In this document: positions 45,745-54,904 of the stretch, in pieces | How positions within the stretch are numbered: the first letter of the stretch is position 1 | Layout of the letters: the number at the start of each line of letters is the position of its first letter | NCBI GenBank assembly: GCA_023391635.1 | Contig: JAEWAQ010000029.1 | Coordinates: 1-64,000, forward strand | Length of the DNA: 64,000 nucleotides | Reading direction: 5' to 3' | From: Bacillota bacterium | GTDB taxonomy: Bacteria > Bacillota > Bacilli > Paenibacillales > Paenibacillaceae | Notes under the pieces: generated by a model | Databases searched by the model: none | What the model was told of the DNA's origin: nothing | Seen by the model: the letters and a program-made list of their open reading frames with translations, nothing else | Position numbers and translations under genes: made by a program

Positions 45745-46133
45745 ATGACTTAGAAATCGTGAAGACCGAAGAAATCACGACTTACGGCATTACTCCACCA
45801 AACTATAAAGGGAACAAAGGACCCGTGGATTTCTATTGCTGTTATGAGGTAGCTCCGACTACGAATTTACCCCATGGGATGGTACATATTCACTTGCTGC
45901 AACGGCTATATACTTTGACGCATTATGTCGGCCCGATCAGTCGGACAGAGACAGCCTATGATTTTACTTCAAAGTGAATGGAATAAAATGGATGCACCTA
46001 TGGTGATGCGGCCTATTATTTCGAGAAAAATGACGATATAACAATCATAGAAAATGATAATGAGAACAATGAAACCAAAATCTATGATCCGACTATATTC
46101 GAGCGGTCGAAGAAAAGAACGGAGGAGATTGAC
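45745..46133 (+). pseudogene. Third GyrI-like gene, decayed
   Basis: ATGACTTAG is a start followed by a premature stop; one missing T would restore MTLEIVKTEEITTYGITPPN. The frame then continues HGMVHIHLLQRLYTLTHYVG to 45977, shifts, and ends in DAAYYFEKNDDITI. At least two frame breaks. It runs into the next gene without its own stop. Confidence 0.7.
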
Positions 46134-46943
46134 ATGGCCTCACTCATTCCGTCCAACGAATTGGTGAAAGACATCGCATTTTCAGAGCTTGATAATATGC
46201 ATGATCGAATGATCGCCATTCAGAACAGGTCAGGCAATCCTGAAGGAATTGAGATCGTCCGGTTCGGAAATGCGCTTTGCATCTATAGTAGAACAATGCC
46301 TTGGGGAACTTTCAATACCGTCAAAGGCATTACGAACGATGAAATTGAGCATATCGATCCGATCATCGATTTCTATCGACAACGGGATCGAAAAATACAG
46401 TTTGAAATTGTGCCTTCGTTCGTTGATGCTAACTTCCTCAAATTTTTATCGGACCGAGGATGTTATCAATCCGGTTTTCACACTTCAACCGTTATTGAAC
46501 CGCAATCATTCGATGACCGACTTCCCGCACATATTCGAATTCAAGAATTAAATGAAGATCAATTCGAAACCTACGCCATGATTCATTGCAGAGGAACCGG
46601 CTTGCCTGATAACGGAATCGCGCCTGTGGCGGCGAACAATAAAGTGTTATACCGCCGACCAGGCTGGAAGTTTTTCATCGCATACGTACACGATGAGCCA
46701 GCAGCCGTAGCTGTGATGAGGTCTAACGATGGCATAGCATCGCTCACATTCGCAGCGACTTTACCGGCTTACAGGGGAATTGGACTCCATCAATTTCTAT
46801 TGAAAAGAAGAGTCGAAGAAGCCTATCGAAACAACTGCAGGCTTGTTGTCGGGCAATGCAATTTCTTATCTCAAAGCCATAGAAACATGGAACGAATCGG
46901 CATGAAAATAGGGTTTATTCGAACAACATGGACAGAAAGTTGA
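46134..46943 (+). CDS. GNAT acetyltransferase, two-domain
   Basis: Protein of 269 residues. The N-terminal half resembles a degenerate acetyltransferase domain; the C-terminal half has FAATLPAYRGIGLHQFLLKRR with a CoA loop and a terminal QSHRNMERIGMKIGF. The substrate is unknown. GGAGGAG precedes the ATG. Last gene of the AT-rich island; GC rises after it. Confidence 0.88.
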   Translation: MASLIPSNELVKDIAFSELDNMHDRMIAIQNRSGNPEGIEIVRFGNALCIYSRTMPWGTFNTVKGITNDEIEHIDPIIDFYRQRDRKIQFEIVPSFVDANFLKFLSDRGCYQSGFHTSTVIEPQSFDDRLPAHIRIQELNEDQFETYAMIHCRGTGLPDNGIAPVAANNKVLYRRPGWKFFIAYVHDEPAAVAVMRSNDGIASLTFAATLPAYRGIGLHQFLLKRRVEEAYRNNCRLVVGQCNFLSQSHRNMERIGMKIGFIRTTWTES

Positions 46944-46999
46944 ATCTGGAAGGCGAACGCATTCGTGCTTGAAGGGGAGAGGAGGGAATGATCTCCCGA

Positions 47000-48568
47000 T
47001 TATTCGCGCAACTCCCCGCTCCGAAACTGATCAACGATATGGTCGGCCGTTCGCGCGGCGAGAGCCATGACGGTGTTCGTCGGGTTGCCTCCGCCGGACG
47101 TCACGAACAGACTGGCGCTGCAAATATACAGGTTCGGAATGTCATGTGTCTGCCCGTAGCTGTTCGTCACCGATTCCCGCGGATCATCGCCCATCCGACA
47201 GCCTCCCATCAGGTGAGCCGTATCGTTTGTGACGAACTCAGGTGTGCCTCCCGCCGCGGTAATGATATCCTTCATCTTGTCCACGGCATGCGCGATGAGC
47301 CGATTGTCGTTGTCTCCATAAGAGAAGGCGACGTTCGCGCGCGGAATACCGTATTCGTCTTTCTCATCGGATAGCGTGACGCGGTTGTCCGGATTCGGCA
47401 GCACTTCACCCACCAGCGTCACCCGCCCGTAGAAATTGTAATCCAGCATCGCTTCGCGCAAGTTCTGCCCCCACAGCTTGGCACCCTTGGCGATGCCCTT
47501 GGCCATCTCCACGGGCCTGGATCCGTGCGCATGCAGCGTATACCCCCGCACGAACCCGCGATCCGGATCCGTCTCGTAGAAATCCTGCGTCGTCGCCAGC
47601 ACCGGCGTGCCTTTGTACAGCCGGATTTCTTCCGTAAACTTACCGTACACGTCGTTGCTGCTATGCACCATGATCGCGCGACCGACCCAGCCGCTCGAAT
47701 TGGCCAGACCGTCCGGAAACTGGGCATTGGCCGATTGCAGCAGCAACCTGGGCGTCTCGATCACGAAGTTCGCCAGGATCACGAGCCGTGCCCGCTGTTC
47801 GTGCGTACGCCCGTCTCGCACATAGGTAACGCCGGTCGCGCGGCCTTCTTTGTCCATCAATATTTGCGTGACCATGCTATCGGCGAACACCTGAGCACCA
47901 AGCGCGATTGCCTTGGGAATATGGTGAATGAGCGTGCTGAACTTGGCGTTCGGCATGCAGCCCTGGTTGCAGAACCCCCGATTGATGCAAGGAGGTCGGC
48001 CGTCGAAAGGCGCGGAGTTGATGGCGAGCGGAGGCACGACGGTGCGGATGCCGAGCTTCTCGCAGCCGATCCGGAATATTTCCGCATTGGCGCTGATCGG
48101 CTCGCGCTCAGGGTACGGGTAGGGGCCGTGATACGATCCCCAGGGAAACTCTTTCGGCCCGGACACTGCAATGTCCCGTTCGATCCGTTCATAATATGGC
48201 GCCAGATCCTCATAAGCGATCGGCCAATCCTCCGCGACGCCGTCCTCCGTTTTCACGCGAAAATCGCTCTCGTGAAATCGTAGAAACACGCCGGTAAAAT
48301 GCGTCGTCCCGCCGCCGATCCCTCTGCCGGAATTGTTATGCCCGAGCTGCAGCGGATCGCTGCCGCTGACCAGTCGAGTATCCTGCCACCCCAGATGGGC
48401 CATGGCAAGCTCGTCGCTCGCAAAGTCTTTCTGCGTGTCCCAATAGGGCCCCGCTTCGATGACGACGACGCGGAGCCCGGCTTTGCTCAACTCATAAGCG
48501 AGCACTCCGCCGGCCGCGCCTGCTCCGACGATACACACATCGGCCGTCTCTTGAGCACTATTTCCCAT
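47000..48568 (-). CDS. GMC-family oxidoreductase, gluconate-2-dehydrogenase-like large subunit
   Basis: FAD enzyme of 522 residues: the dinucleotide motif VGAGAAGGVLAYELSKAG with IEAG, the GRGIGGGTTHFTG loop, and the C-terminal active-site region LMGGCRMG ... NTVMALAARTAD with a conserved His/Asn pair. It oxidises an alcohol or sugar acid. It shares a three-gene leftward operon with a gluconate dehydrogenase subunit-3 protein (11-base overlap) and a small membrane protein that could pass electrons or anchor the complex. No Tat signal is visible on this subunit. Confidence 0.92.
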   Translation of the reverse strand: MGNSAQETADVCIVGAGAAGGVLAYELSKAGLRVVVIEAGPYWDTQKDFASDELAMAHLGWQDTRLVSGSDPLQLGHNNSGRGIGGGTTHFTGVFLRFHESDFRVKTEDGVAEDWPIAYEDLAPYYERIERDIAVSGPKEFPWGSYHGPYPYPEREPISANAEIFRIGCEKLGIRTVVPPLAINSAPFDGRPPCINRGFCNQGCMPNAKFSTLIHHIPKAIALGAQVFADSMVTQILMDKEGRATGVTYVRDGRTHEQRARLVILANFVIETPRLLLQSANAQFPDGLANSSGWVGRAIMVHSSNDVYGKFTEEIRLYKGTPVLATTQDFYETDPDRGFVRGYTLHAHGSRPVEMAKGIAKGAKLWGQNLREAMLDYNFYGRVTLVGEVLPNPDNRVTLSDEKDEYGIPRANVAFSYGDNDNRLIAHAVDKMKDIITAAGGTPEFVTNDTAHLMGGCRMGDDPRESVTNSYGQTHDIPNLYICSASLFVTSGGGNPTNTVMALAARTADHIVDQFRSGELRE

Positions 48569-49175
48569 CGCGTCTCGCCTCCCAAGGATCAGTCAGCCCC
48601 AGTTCCGAACGTACGTAACCGCGCGGATAGGCAGGCCCCGCGTAGCCGATTTCCGACCAGACGGCAGGGTGCGAATAATAGGCTGCCACCGCATCGATCC
48701 ATATTTTGTTCATGAAATCGGCAGTCGGAAACGAAGCGCCGTTCCCGTTCGTTAACTGTACCTGACCATCTATTAGCGCTTGAACGACTTTCCGGCGGCT
48801 GTCCTCCTCAATGGACGCGAAAGGTACGTTGTACCGTTGCGAACAAAGCTGGTCCATCAAGCTCAATCCTTCTCGAATCAGCACGGCGTCAGACGGCACG
48901 CCGACTTTGCGCTGCGATTCACCGATGCCGGCTTGCAGCGTCGTATCGAAATGATGTACGACGAAGGCAAGCACCGGTACGCGCCAATCGTCCAGCAGAA
49001 CCCCGCACAGTTGCATCAACGTATCCGCCTCGTGTGCGCTTAGGTACTGGCACGCTTGCAGCGATTGGACTTGCAGCCGCCGGTCGACAATGTCCCGCGT
49101 ATGCGGGTCCCAGTGATCGGCTTCCACCGTGACATCGAATCCCGGATAGTGACCATGACCGCGATCGTCTGCCAT
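48558..49175 (-). CDS. Gluconate 2-dehydrogenase subunit 3 family protein
   Basis: Protein of 205 residues resembling PF13618 proteins (LSAHEADTLMQLCGVLLDD, SFPTADFMNKIWIDAVAAYY SHPAVWSEIGYAG, split here for length). It is the accessory partner of GMC-type dehydrogenases. The ATG at 49175 lies two bases after the upstream stop codon, so it is translationally coupled; its own end overlaps the GMC gene. Confidence 0.88.
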   Translation of the reverse strand: MADDRGHGHYPGFDVTVEADHWDPHTRDIVDRRLQVQSLQACQYLSAHEADTLMQLCGVLLDDWRVPVLAFVVHHFDTTLQAGIGESQRKVGVPSDAVLIREGLSLMDQLCSQRYNVPFASIEEDSRRKVVQALIDGQVQLTNGNGASFPTADFMNKIWIDAVAAYYSHPAVWSEIGYAGPAYPRGYVRSELGLTDPWEARRDGK

Positions 49176-49177
49176 CG

Positions 49178-49573
49178 TCAACGCCCCCAGTGCAAGGCGA
49201 ACAATCCGAGCACGCTTAATGCGGAAATCAAGGCCGGCAGCGTAAGCGGCGGTCCGATCAGGAAATTGCGCAGTTTATAACCGTCCACACGCTGACCGAC
49301 GCCGCGGATGTGCTTGTAGGAACCGAACAGCCCCGCGACGATCCCGATCGACAGCAGGACGGTCAAGGCGCTGAGCAGCCAGGACTTGGCGTAGAACGCA
49401 TAGATGACAAGACAGAGCCCGAACAGCGGCGTCGCGATGACCGGGATCCACATCGACCAATGCCGGAAATTTTGACGGTAGTGAAACATAGTCACTTGCA
49501 CGAACACAACGATGAACAATATCCCGATCGCCACATCCATAACGCGGTTCAGCGGCCAACTATCCCAGCCCAT
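49178..49573 (-). CDS. Small integral membrane protein of the GMC operon
   Basis: About 131 residues with four hydrophobic segments (VMDVAIGILFIVVFVQVTMF, WIPVIATPLFGLCLVIYAF, LLSALTVLLSIGIVAGLFG, LTLPALISALSVLGLFAL). Probably anchors or connects the dehydrogenase to the membrane. The start is ambiguous between 49573 and in-frame ATGs at 49585 and 49591; GGTGAAGG favours 49573. Family not recognised beyond this context. Confidence 0.75.
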   Translation of the reverse strand: MGWDSWPLNRVMDVAIGILFIVVFVQVTMFHYRQNFRHWSMWIPVIATPLFGLCLVIYAFYAKSWLLSALTVLLSIGIVAGLFGSYKHIRGVGQRVDGYKLRNFLIGPPLTLPALISALSVLGLFALHWGR

Positions 49574-49694
49574 CGCCTTCACCATCCTTCGCATCTGTGA
49601 ATTCCATCGATTGCGTATCCAACATCTCATATCCGCAATGCCCCTAGACAGCCAAGCCTCTTACCATCCAGCCATTCTCGCATTCCGATCATGA

Positions 49695-50285
49695 TCATTC
49701 CAGCTCCGGCGGAATCGACTTCTGATGTGCATTGTACACGACTTCCTGAAATAAATTGTCTTCCTTCTTCGGCTTCTTGGGAGGCGGAGTCTCGTACAGG
49801 GTGGAGAATATTTTCTCGATTTCTCCGACCGTCACGGGCTTGGCATGATTCGCCCATTCGTAGCCGAGCTTTCCGCCTATCTCGATCGTGGCGGTCTTGA
49901 CGTCGCGGAACGAAGTGATGCCTTTCTCCCGCAACAACGCTTCCAACTGGTCGACGGACAGTCGCAGCTTTTTCAAATTCGCCTTGACGATCTCGCCGTT
50001 CTGAATGACGAGCGTCGCCTTCCCCATGAACAATCTTTCGACCCAATTGAACTTGATTGCCATGAATTGAATGAACAGCAAGAGCGCCACGAAGATGCAC
50101 AGCGCGATCACCGTCTTCAACAACCCTTTGTTGACAACGGCATGTCCGATTATCGAGGCCATCGCGAGGAGAGTAATGACCTCAAGGCCGGTCATTTCCC
50201 CGACCGTTTTCTTACCGACGATGCGCAGCAGGCAAAACCCGACGCTCAACACCGCCAGCGCTTCCCATATATAATCAAAGTTCAT
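49695..50285 (-). CDS. DUF421 (YetF-like) membrane protein
   Basis: Protein of 196 residues with three membrane helices followed by a soluble YetF domain (GKKTVGEMTGLEVITLLAMA, a VIQNGEIVKANLKKLRLSVD segment, LLREKGITSFRDVKTATIE). Family members sit in spore and vegetative membranes; the function is unclear. GGAGG precedes the ATG. Confidence 0.9.
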   Translation of the reverse strand: MNFDYIWEALAVLSVGFCLLRIVGKKTVGEMTGLEVITLLAMASIIGHAVVNKGLLKTVIALCIFVALLLFIQFMAIKFNWVERLFMGKATLVIQNGEIVKANLKKLRLSVDQLEALLREKGITSFRDVKTATIEIGGKLGYEWANHAKPVTVGEIEKIFSTLYETPPPKKPKKEDNLFQEVVYNAHQKSIPPELE

Positions 50286-50305
50286 GGGGCGTGATCCTCC
50301 TTTGC

Positions 50306-51466
50306 TTACGCTTCGATCACAAGCGAGCGATCGACATCGGAGATTGCGCTTCGACCGGATATGGCGAGCTGCAATTCGGTCTCGGCGATCAGATTTTGCA
50401 GCACTTCATGTACGCCGGACTCGCCCGCGACAGCTAGGGCATACGCATAGGGACGCCCGACCAGCACGGCGGACGCGCCTAGCGCGATCGCCTTCAGCAC
50501 GTCGGCGCCTCGGCGGACGCCGCTGTCCAGCAGCAGAGGCACCCGGCCCCGCACGGCCTCGGCAATCATCGGCAGCGCGTCTAACGTCGCGATCGCTCCA
50601 TCGAGCTGCCTGCCGCCATGATTGGACACGACGATCCCGTCGACGCCGTGATCCATCGCCATCTGCGCATCGGCAGGATGCGTAATGCCTTTGATCAGTA
50701 CGGGAAGCTTCGTATGCTCGCGAACGAAGTCGAGTTCCTTCCAGGTGAAGCACGTGTTGTTGCCTTCTTCCAGCGCCTTCAGCACGGCTGTTTTCACATT
50801 GCGCTCCGGCGGTTCCTTCAACATGGCGCGGAATACCGGATCCGAGAAATAATTTCCCATGCCTTGTCCTGTCAGGAAGGGGAGGTAGGCGTTCCGCAAG
50901 TCCGTCTCGCGCCACCCGAGCAAAGTGGAATCGACCGTAACGACAATGGCGGAATAACCGGCGGCTTCGGCGCGATTGAGTAAGCTGGCGGTCAGTTCAT
51001 GGTTTTTGGGAGGGTAGAGCTGGAACCACCTTACGCGATCGCCCATGACGCTGGCGACCTTCTCGAGCGAATGGGAGGATACGTTGCTAAGAATATAAGG
51101 GACATTGAGCTTCGCGGCAGCCCGTGCAGGCGCGAGCTCGCCATCCGGATGCAGGATCGTATTGACGCCGATAGGCGCCAGTAGTATCGGTACAGGCAAT
51201 GTATTTCCCAGCAGAGCAATATTCAGGTCGCATTGCATGATATCGCAGCAAACTCTTGGCCGAAGCCGGTATTTCCGGAATGCGTCGACATTGCTGCGAT
51301 GCGTATCGCCGGCGCCTGCCGCGCCGTACACGTAACCGAATGGAGCCGCCGCCAGCGTCTCTTTGGCTCGCTGCTCCCATTGTTCGAAAGAAACGGGCAG
51401 CAGACGCGCCGCTTGATCTCCGGATTGATAGAAGTTCATCTGAATTCGCTCGCTGCGAACGGTCAC
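50306..51466 (-). CDS. FMN-dependent alpha-hydroxy-acid oxidizing protein
   Basis: Protein of 386 residues of the lactate oxidase/monooxygenase family: YVYGAAGAGDTHRSN, PVPILLAPIG, the FMN phosphate site and the catalytic His in VSNHGGRQLDG, LLDSGVRRGADV and VLVGRPYAYAL. It resembles lactate 2-monooxygenase. The GTG start follows GGAGGT with 8-base spacing. The gene stands alone between DUF421 and the SPL-like gene. Confidence 0.93.
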   Translation of the reverse strand: MTVRSERIQMNFYQSGDQAARLLPVSFEQWEQRAKETLAAAPFGYVYGAAGAGDTHRSNVDAFRKYRLRPRVCCDIMQCDLNIALLGNTLPVPILLAPIGVNTILHPDGELAPARAAAKLNVPYILSNVSSHSLEKVASVMGDRVRWFQLYPPKNHELTASLLNRAEAAGYSAIVVTVDSTLLGWRETDLRNAYLPFLTGQGMGNYFSDPVFRAMLKEPPERNVKTAVLKALEEGNNTCFTWKELDFVREHTKLPVLIKGITHPADAQMAMDHGVDGIVVSNHGGRQLDGAIATLDALPMIAEAVRGRVPLLLDSGVRRGADVLKAIALGASAVLVGRPYAYALAVAGESGVHEVLQNLIAETELQLAISGRSAISDVDRSLVIEA

Positions 51467-51582
51467 CGCCAGTTACCTCCGCTACCGATTATCTGGTTAC
51501 TTAATCCTTCCATCATCCTCCCCGGATTGCCCGTTGTTTAAACACGAATTCGCCATGCAATCAACAAGCCGGCAACGGACCG

Positions 51583-52410
51583 TCAAGGCTCGAAGCCGGC
51601 TTGGCTAATGAACAGCCGATCGTTCGAAAAATGTTGCTGCAATCGCTCATATACGAGACGGTAGGCGGTAGGGCGATACCATGATTCAACGCCGAGCTCG
51701 CGATACTTTGCTTGCAAATCCATGCGCTGCGTTCGCCGGCCGCCGCTGCCGTCGCCCATGTAATAGTCGTCCACGACGACGCGGTCCACGACTTGCCTTA
51801 ATGTAGCCGCGAAATATTCGCTGCTCGGAAGAACAGGGGCGACGGCGGCTTGCGTCGGTATGCCGGCATCCCGCAACGAACGCAGCGTCTGAAGCCTCGC
51901 GGCGATCGGGGGCGCATACGGAGTGAATGCTTTGCGGATCGGCTCCAGATCCGTCTCGATCGTCATGCTGACTCTCACTCGGTCCCCGAAGCGCTGCAAC
52001 AAGTCCATGTCCCTGCGCACGAGCGGGCTGCGCGTCTGCACCAGCATGAATGCGGGCGGTTCGACCACCATCGCTTCCAGCAGCGAGCGGGTGACACGCG
52101 CCTTGTATTCGATCGGCTGATAGGGATCCGTGCTCGACGACATGAAGATCGTGACCGGACCTTTGGCCTTAGCCTTGCGCAATTGCTTGAGCAGCACGTC
52201 CGCGGCGCCTTCCTTGACGTCGACCCACATTCCCCATTCGGCGCCGCGGAATAGGGCGACCGGCATCTGGCGCACGTAGCAATAGGAACAGCCGAACGTA
52301 CATCCGGCATACGGATTCAAGGTGTGCGTGTAGCCGGACAGAAACCCGGTTCCCGCATTCAGCAGCGATTTCGGGTAGGTCGACGCGATCTCCAAGCTAT
52401 TTAACATCAT
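51583..52410 (-). CDS. SPL-family radical SAM protein
   Basis: Protein of 275 residues related to spore photoproduct lyase and the Rv2578c-like family: the iron-sulfur motif CTFGCSYCY (CxxxCxxC), MSSSTDPYQPIE, VQTRSPLVRRD and IETDLEPIRKAF. Its start overlaps the end of the Ogt gene by 14 bases. Co-expression with a DNA alkyl-repair enzyme suggests a role in DNA repair, but the substrate is not established. Confidence 0.9.
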   Translation of the reverse strand: MMLNSLEIASTYPKSLLNAGTGFLSGYTHTLNPYAGCTFGCSYCYVRQMPVALFRGAEWGMWVDVKEGAADVLLKQLRKAKAKGPVTIFMSSSTDPYQPIEYKARVTRSLLEAMVVEPPAFMLVQTRSPLVRRDMDLLQRFGDRVRVSMTIETDLEPIRKAFTPYAPPIAARLQTLRSLRDAGIPTQAAVAPVLPSSEYFAATLRQVVDRVVVDDYYMGDGSGGRRTQRMDLQAKYRELGVESWYRPTAYRLVYERLQQHFSNDRLFISQAGFEP

Positions 52411-52978
52411 TAACTACTAGCTTGCCTACGGGGGCGGCGTGATTTCCCTCTTGCTCCGACCGTTCCAGCTCCAGCAGCCTCGTCTTCATCCCCAGCCCTC
52501 CGCGGAAGCCGGTCAGCGCGCCGTTCTTGCCGATCACGCGGTGGCAGGGCACGACGATCATGACGGGGTTCGCTCCGATCGCCGCGCCGACCGCCCGCAC
52601 GGCAGCCGGCCTGCCGACCTCCTGCGCAATATCCGAGTAAGTTACGGTTTGGCCGTAAGGAATCCGGCCGAGCGCCTCCCACACGGCGCGCTGGAACGCT
52701 GTCCCTTTTAGATCGTGTGGCACGGTGAAGCTGCTGCGTCGCCCCTCCAAATAATCGGTCAACTCGCGCGCGTAAGGCGCCATCTTCCGATCGTCCCGCA
52801 CGAGCGTCAAGCCCGGGCATCTCACTGCAGCCCACTGGGCCAGCTCCGTATCAGATTGCCCTGGCGATCCTACGTACAGAAGGCCTTTCGCCGAGCCGGC
52901 AAGGTGCAACCCCCAATGCTCAGGCGTAAGTGCCGTCCAATAGATTTTCTCCGAATGCTGCGTATCATTTACCGTCAT
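52397..52978 (-). CDS. ogt: Methylated-DNA--protein-cysteine methyltransferase
   Basis: Suicidal O6-alkylguanine repair enzyme of 193 residues. The C-terminal domain has the HTH GTAFQRAVWEALGRIPYGQT and the active-site PCHRVIG with the acceptor Cys, followed by GFRGGLGMKTRLLELE. A Ribonuclease-like N-terminal domain is present. The ATG at 52978 has AGGGGA about 8 bases upstream. Transcribed with the SPL-like gene. Confidence 0.93.
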   Translation of the reverse strand: MTVNDTQHSEKIYWTALTPEHWGLHLAGSAKGLLYVGSPGQSDTELAQWAAVRCPGLTLVRDDRKMAPYARELTDYLEGRRSSFTVPHDLKGTAFQRAVWEALGRIPYGQTVTYSDIAQEVGRPAAVRAVGAAIGANPVMIVVPCHRVIGKNGALTGFRGGLGMKTRLLELERSEQEGNHAAPVGKLVVNDVK

Positions 52979-53170
52979 CGTTTCGTTCCCCTCTCGGAAT
53001 CTACTTGCTCTTATTATATCCGAGGCTTGTCGCGTTGTACGCATCAGCCGTTGAAATCGCAAGATAACGAAGCCGGGTGGCGCAGGGTAGTCGCCGAATC
53101 TCACAAAACGATAGATCATCGCGGCAAAATCGCCTATGATAGAGAGAGATTCTCCGGAGGAGGAAACACC

Positions 53171-54085
53171 CTGAGAACGTTCAAGAAAGTCTACGTCGAA
53201 ATTACGAGCGTGTGCAACCTGGCCTGCTCCTTCTGTCCGCCGACGGAACGCCAAGCAAGTTTCATCAAGCCGGGCGATTTCGAGCAGCGGCTGGTGCAGA
53301 TCAAGCCGCATACGAACCATATCTACTTGCACGTCAAGGGGGAGCCGCTGCTTCATCCCAAGCTGGATGAGCTGCTGGACCTGAGCCATGCTCATGGATT
53401 CAAAGTGAACCTGACGACGAACGGCACATTGATCCCGAAAGCGGGCCCGAAAATACTGGGAAAACCCGCGCTGCGCCAAATGAATTTCTCCTTGCACAGT
53501 TTCGACGGGCACGCGGGATCGGAAGACCGGGAAGGGTACCTGCGCCATATTCTGGCCTTCATTCGAGAGGCGTCAACACACGGCGTCATCTTCTCGCTGC
53601 GGCTGTGGAACCTGTCGCAGGACAACCTGACCAATGCCCAGCGCCAGCGCAACCGCCAGACGCTGTCCATCCTCGAGCGCGAATTCGCGCTCGATTATCG
53701 CATCGAAGAGAAAGTCGCGCCGGGCAGCGGCATCCGGATCGCCGACCGCGTCTATATTAATCAAGACTATGAATTCGAGTGGCCCAGCCTTGCGGCACCG
53801 GAAGACGATGGGGTCGGATTTTGCCATGCTTTGCGCAGTCAGGCGGCGGTACTCTCCAACGGGACGGTCGTTCCGTGCTGCCTGGACGGGGAAGGTGCGA
53901 TCGACCTGGGCAATCTGAATCGATCTTCTTTCACGGATATCGTGGAGGGCGAGCGGGCGAATCGGATCGTCGACGGGTTTTCCCGAAGAGAAGCCGTGGA
54001 GGAATTATGCCGCAAGTGCGGGTACCGCAAGCGGTTCGACCTGCCCAAGATGACGTCAAGCGCGAAGGAGATGCGGAGTTCGTGA
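53171..54085 (+). CDS. Radical SAM/SPASM domain protein with likely CTG start
   Basis: Protein of 304 residues. The N-terminal radical SAM motif CNLACSFCPP binds the 4Fe4S cluster that cleaves SAM; the C-terminal SPASM-like region has VVPCCLDGEGAIDLGN and CRKCGY for auxiliary clusters. Start: a very good GGAGGAGG (53156-53163) is followed after 7 bases by CTG at 53171, giving LRTFKKVYVEITS. No ATG, GTG or TTG lies nearby in frame, so a rare CTG start is the best reading. The stop overlaps the MOSC gene start. Substrate unknown. Confidence 0.85.
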   Translation: MRTFKKVYVEITSVCNLACSFCPPTERQASFIKPGDFEQRLVQIKPHTNHIYLHVKGEPLLHPKLDELLDLSHAHGFKVNLTTNGTLIPKAGPKILGKPALRQMNFSLHSFDGHAGSEDREGYLRHILAFIREASTHGVIFSLRLWNLSQDNLTNAQRQRNRQTLSILEREFALDYRIEEKVAPGSGIRIADRVYINQDYEFEWPSLAAPEDDGVGFCHALRSQAAVLSNGTVVPCCLDGEGAIDLGNLNRSSFTDIVEGERANRIVDGFSRREAVEELCRKCGYRKRFDLPKMTSSAKEMRSS

Positions 54086-54789
54086 CAGACCCATATAACG
54101 AACAGGCGATCGTGATCGTATCGCTCAATGTCGGCATGCCAAGGATGGCTGTCCATCAGAACAAGGAAATATTCACCGGTATCATGAAGATGCCCGTGCA
54201 AGACCCGCTCTGGCTGTCGTCCGTCAATTTCACCGGAGACGCGCAGGGCGACCTCGTGCATCACGGCGGCAAGGAGAAGGCGGTGTGCGTGTATCCTTAT
54301 GAGCATTACGCTCATTGGTCAGGCGTGATCGGCAAGCCTCTCGCTTATGGCGCATTCGGTGAAAATGCGACGACCCGCGGAATGACGGAAACGGATGTGT
54401 GCATCGGCGACATCTTCCGAATGGGCGAGGCGATCGTGCAGATCAGCCAGCCGCGGCAACCCTGCTACAAGCTGGCCATGAAGCACGGGGTGCCCGACCT
54501 GCCGCTGCAGGTGCAGGAATCGGGATATACCGGCTACTACTTCCGTGTACTGGAGGAAGGCATGGTCTCCAAGCAGGACGGCCTGATAAGGTTGTCGCGT
54601 CATCCGCTCGGCGTAACCGTCGCTTACGCGAATCGAATCATGCACGTGGAGAAACGCAATACGGCGGGCATTCGCGCCATTCTGGCCGTCGACGCGCTGT
54701 CCGTCAATTGGCGGGCCACGCTGGAGAGCCGGCTCGCCGGCATTGAGCCGGACACTCGAGAGCGGCTCATCGGAGGGACGGACGATTAG
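54082..54789 (+). CDS. MOSC domain protein, YiiM-like
   Basis: Protein of 235 residues with the MOSC fold (VNFTGDAQGDLVHHGGKEKA, GAFGENATTRGMTE, QISQPRQPCYKLAMKH with the conserved Cys) and a C-terminal 3-alpha region. MOSC proteins handle sulfur carried on molybdenum cofactor or act on N-hydroxylated substrates. The GTG at 54082 overlaps the preceding stop (GTGA), so it is coupled to the radical SAM gene. Confidence 0.9.
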   Translation: MTDPYNEQAIVIVSLNVGMPRMAVHQNKEIFTGIMKMPVQDPLWLSSVNFTGDAQGDLVHHGGKEKAVCVYPYEHYAHWSGVIGKPLAYGAFGENATTRGMTETDVCIGDIFRMGEAIVQISQPRQPCYKLAMKHGVPDLPLQVQESGYTGYYFRVLEEGMVSKQDGLIRLSRHPLGVTVAYANRIMHVEKRNTAGIRAILAVDALSVNWRATLESRLAGIEPDTRERLIGGTDD

Positions 54790-54904
54790 GAAATGCAGCA
54801 ACTGCGTGCGCTATACGGGATTGCCGGTCAAACGGCTGAGGGGTTTCATGGATCCTCGCTGCCGCGCATAAGCTGGAGTGAAAGCGAAGCAGGAGATTAA
54901 CGAG

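Noticed and set aside
52715..53170. N-terminal extension of the radical SAM gene
   Set aside because: It would run through the divergent ogt promoter region; the encoded residues are not protein-like and there is no ribosome site, whereas GGAGGAGG points to the CTG at 53171.
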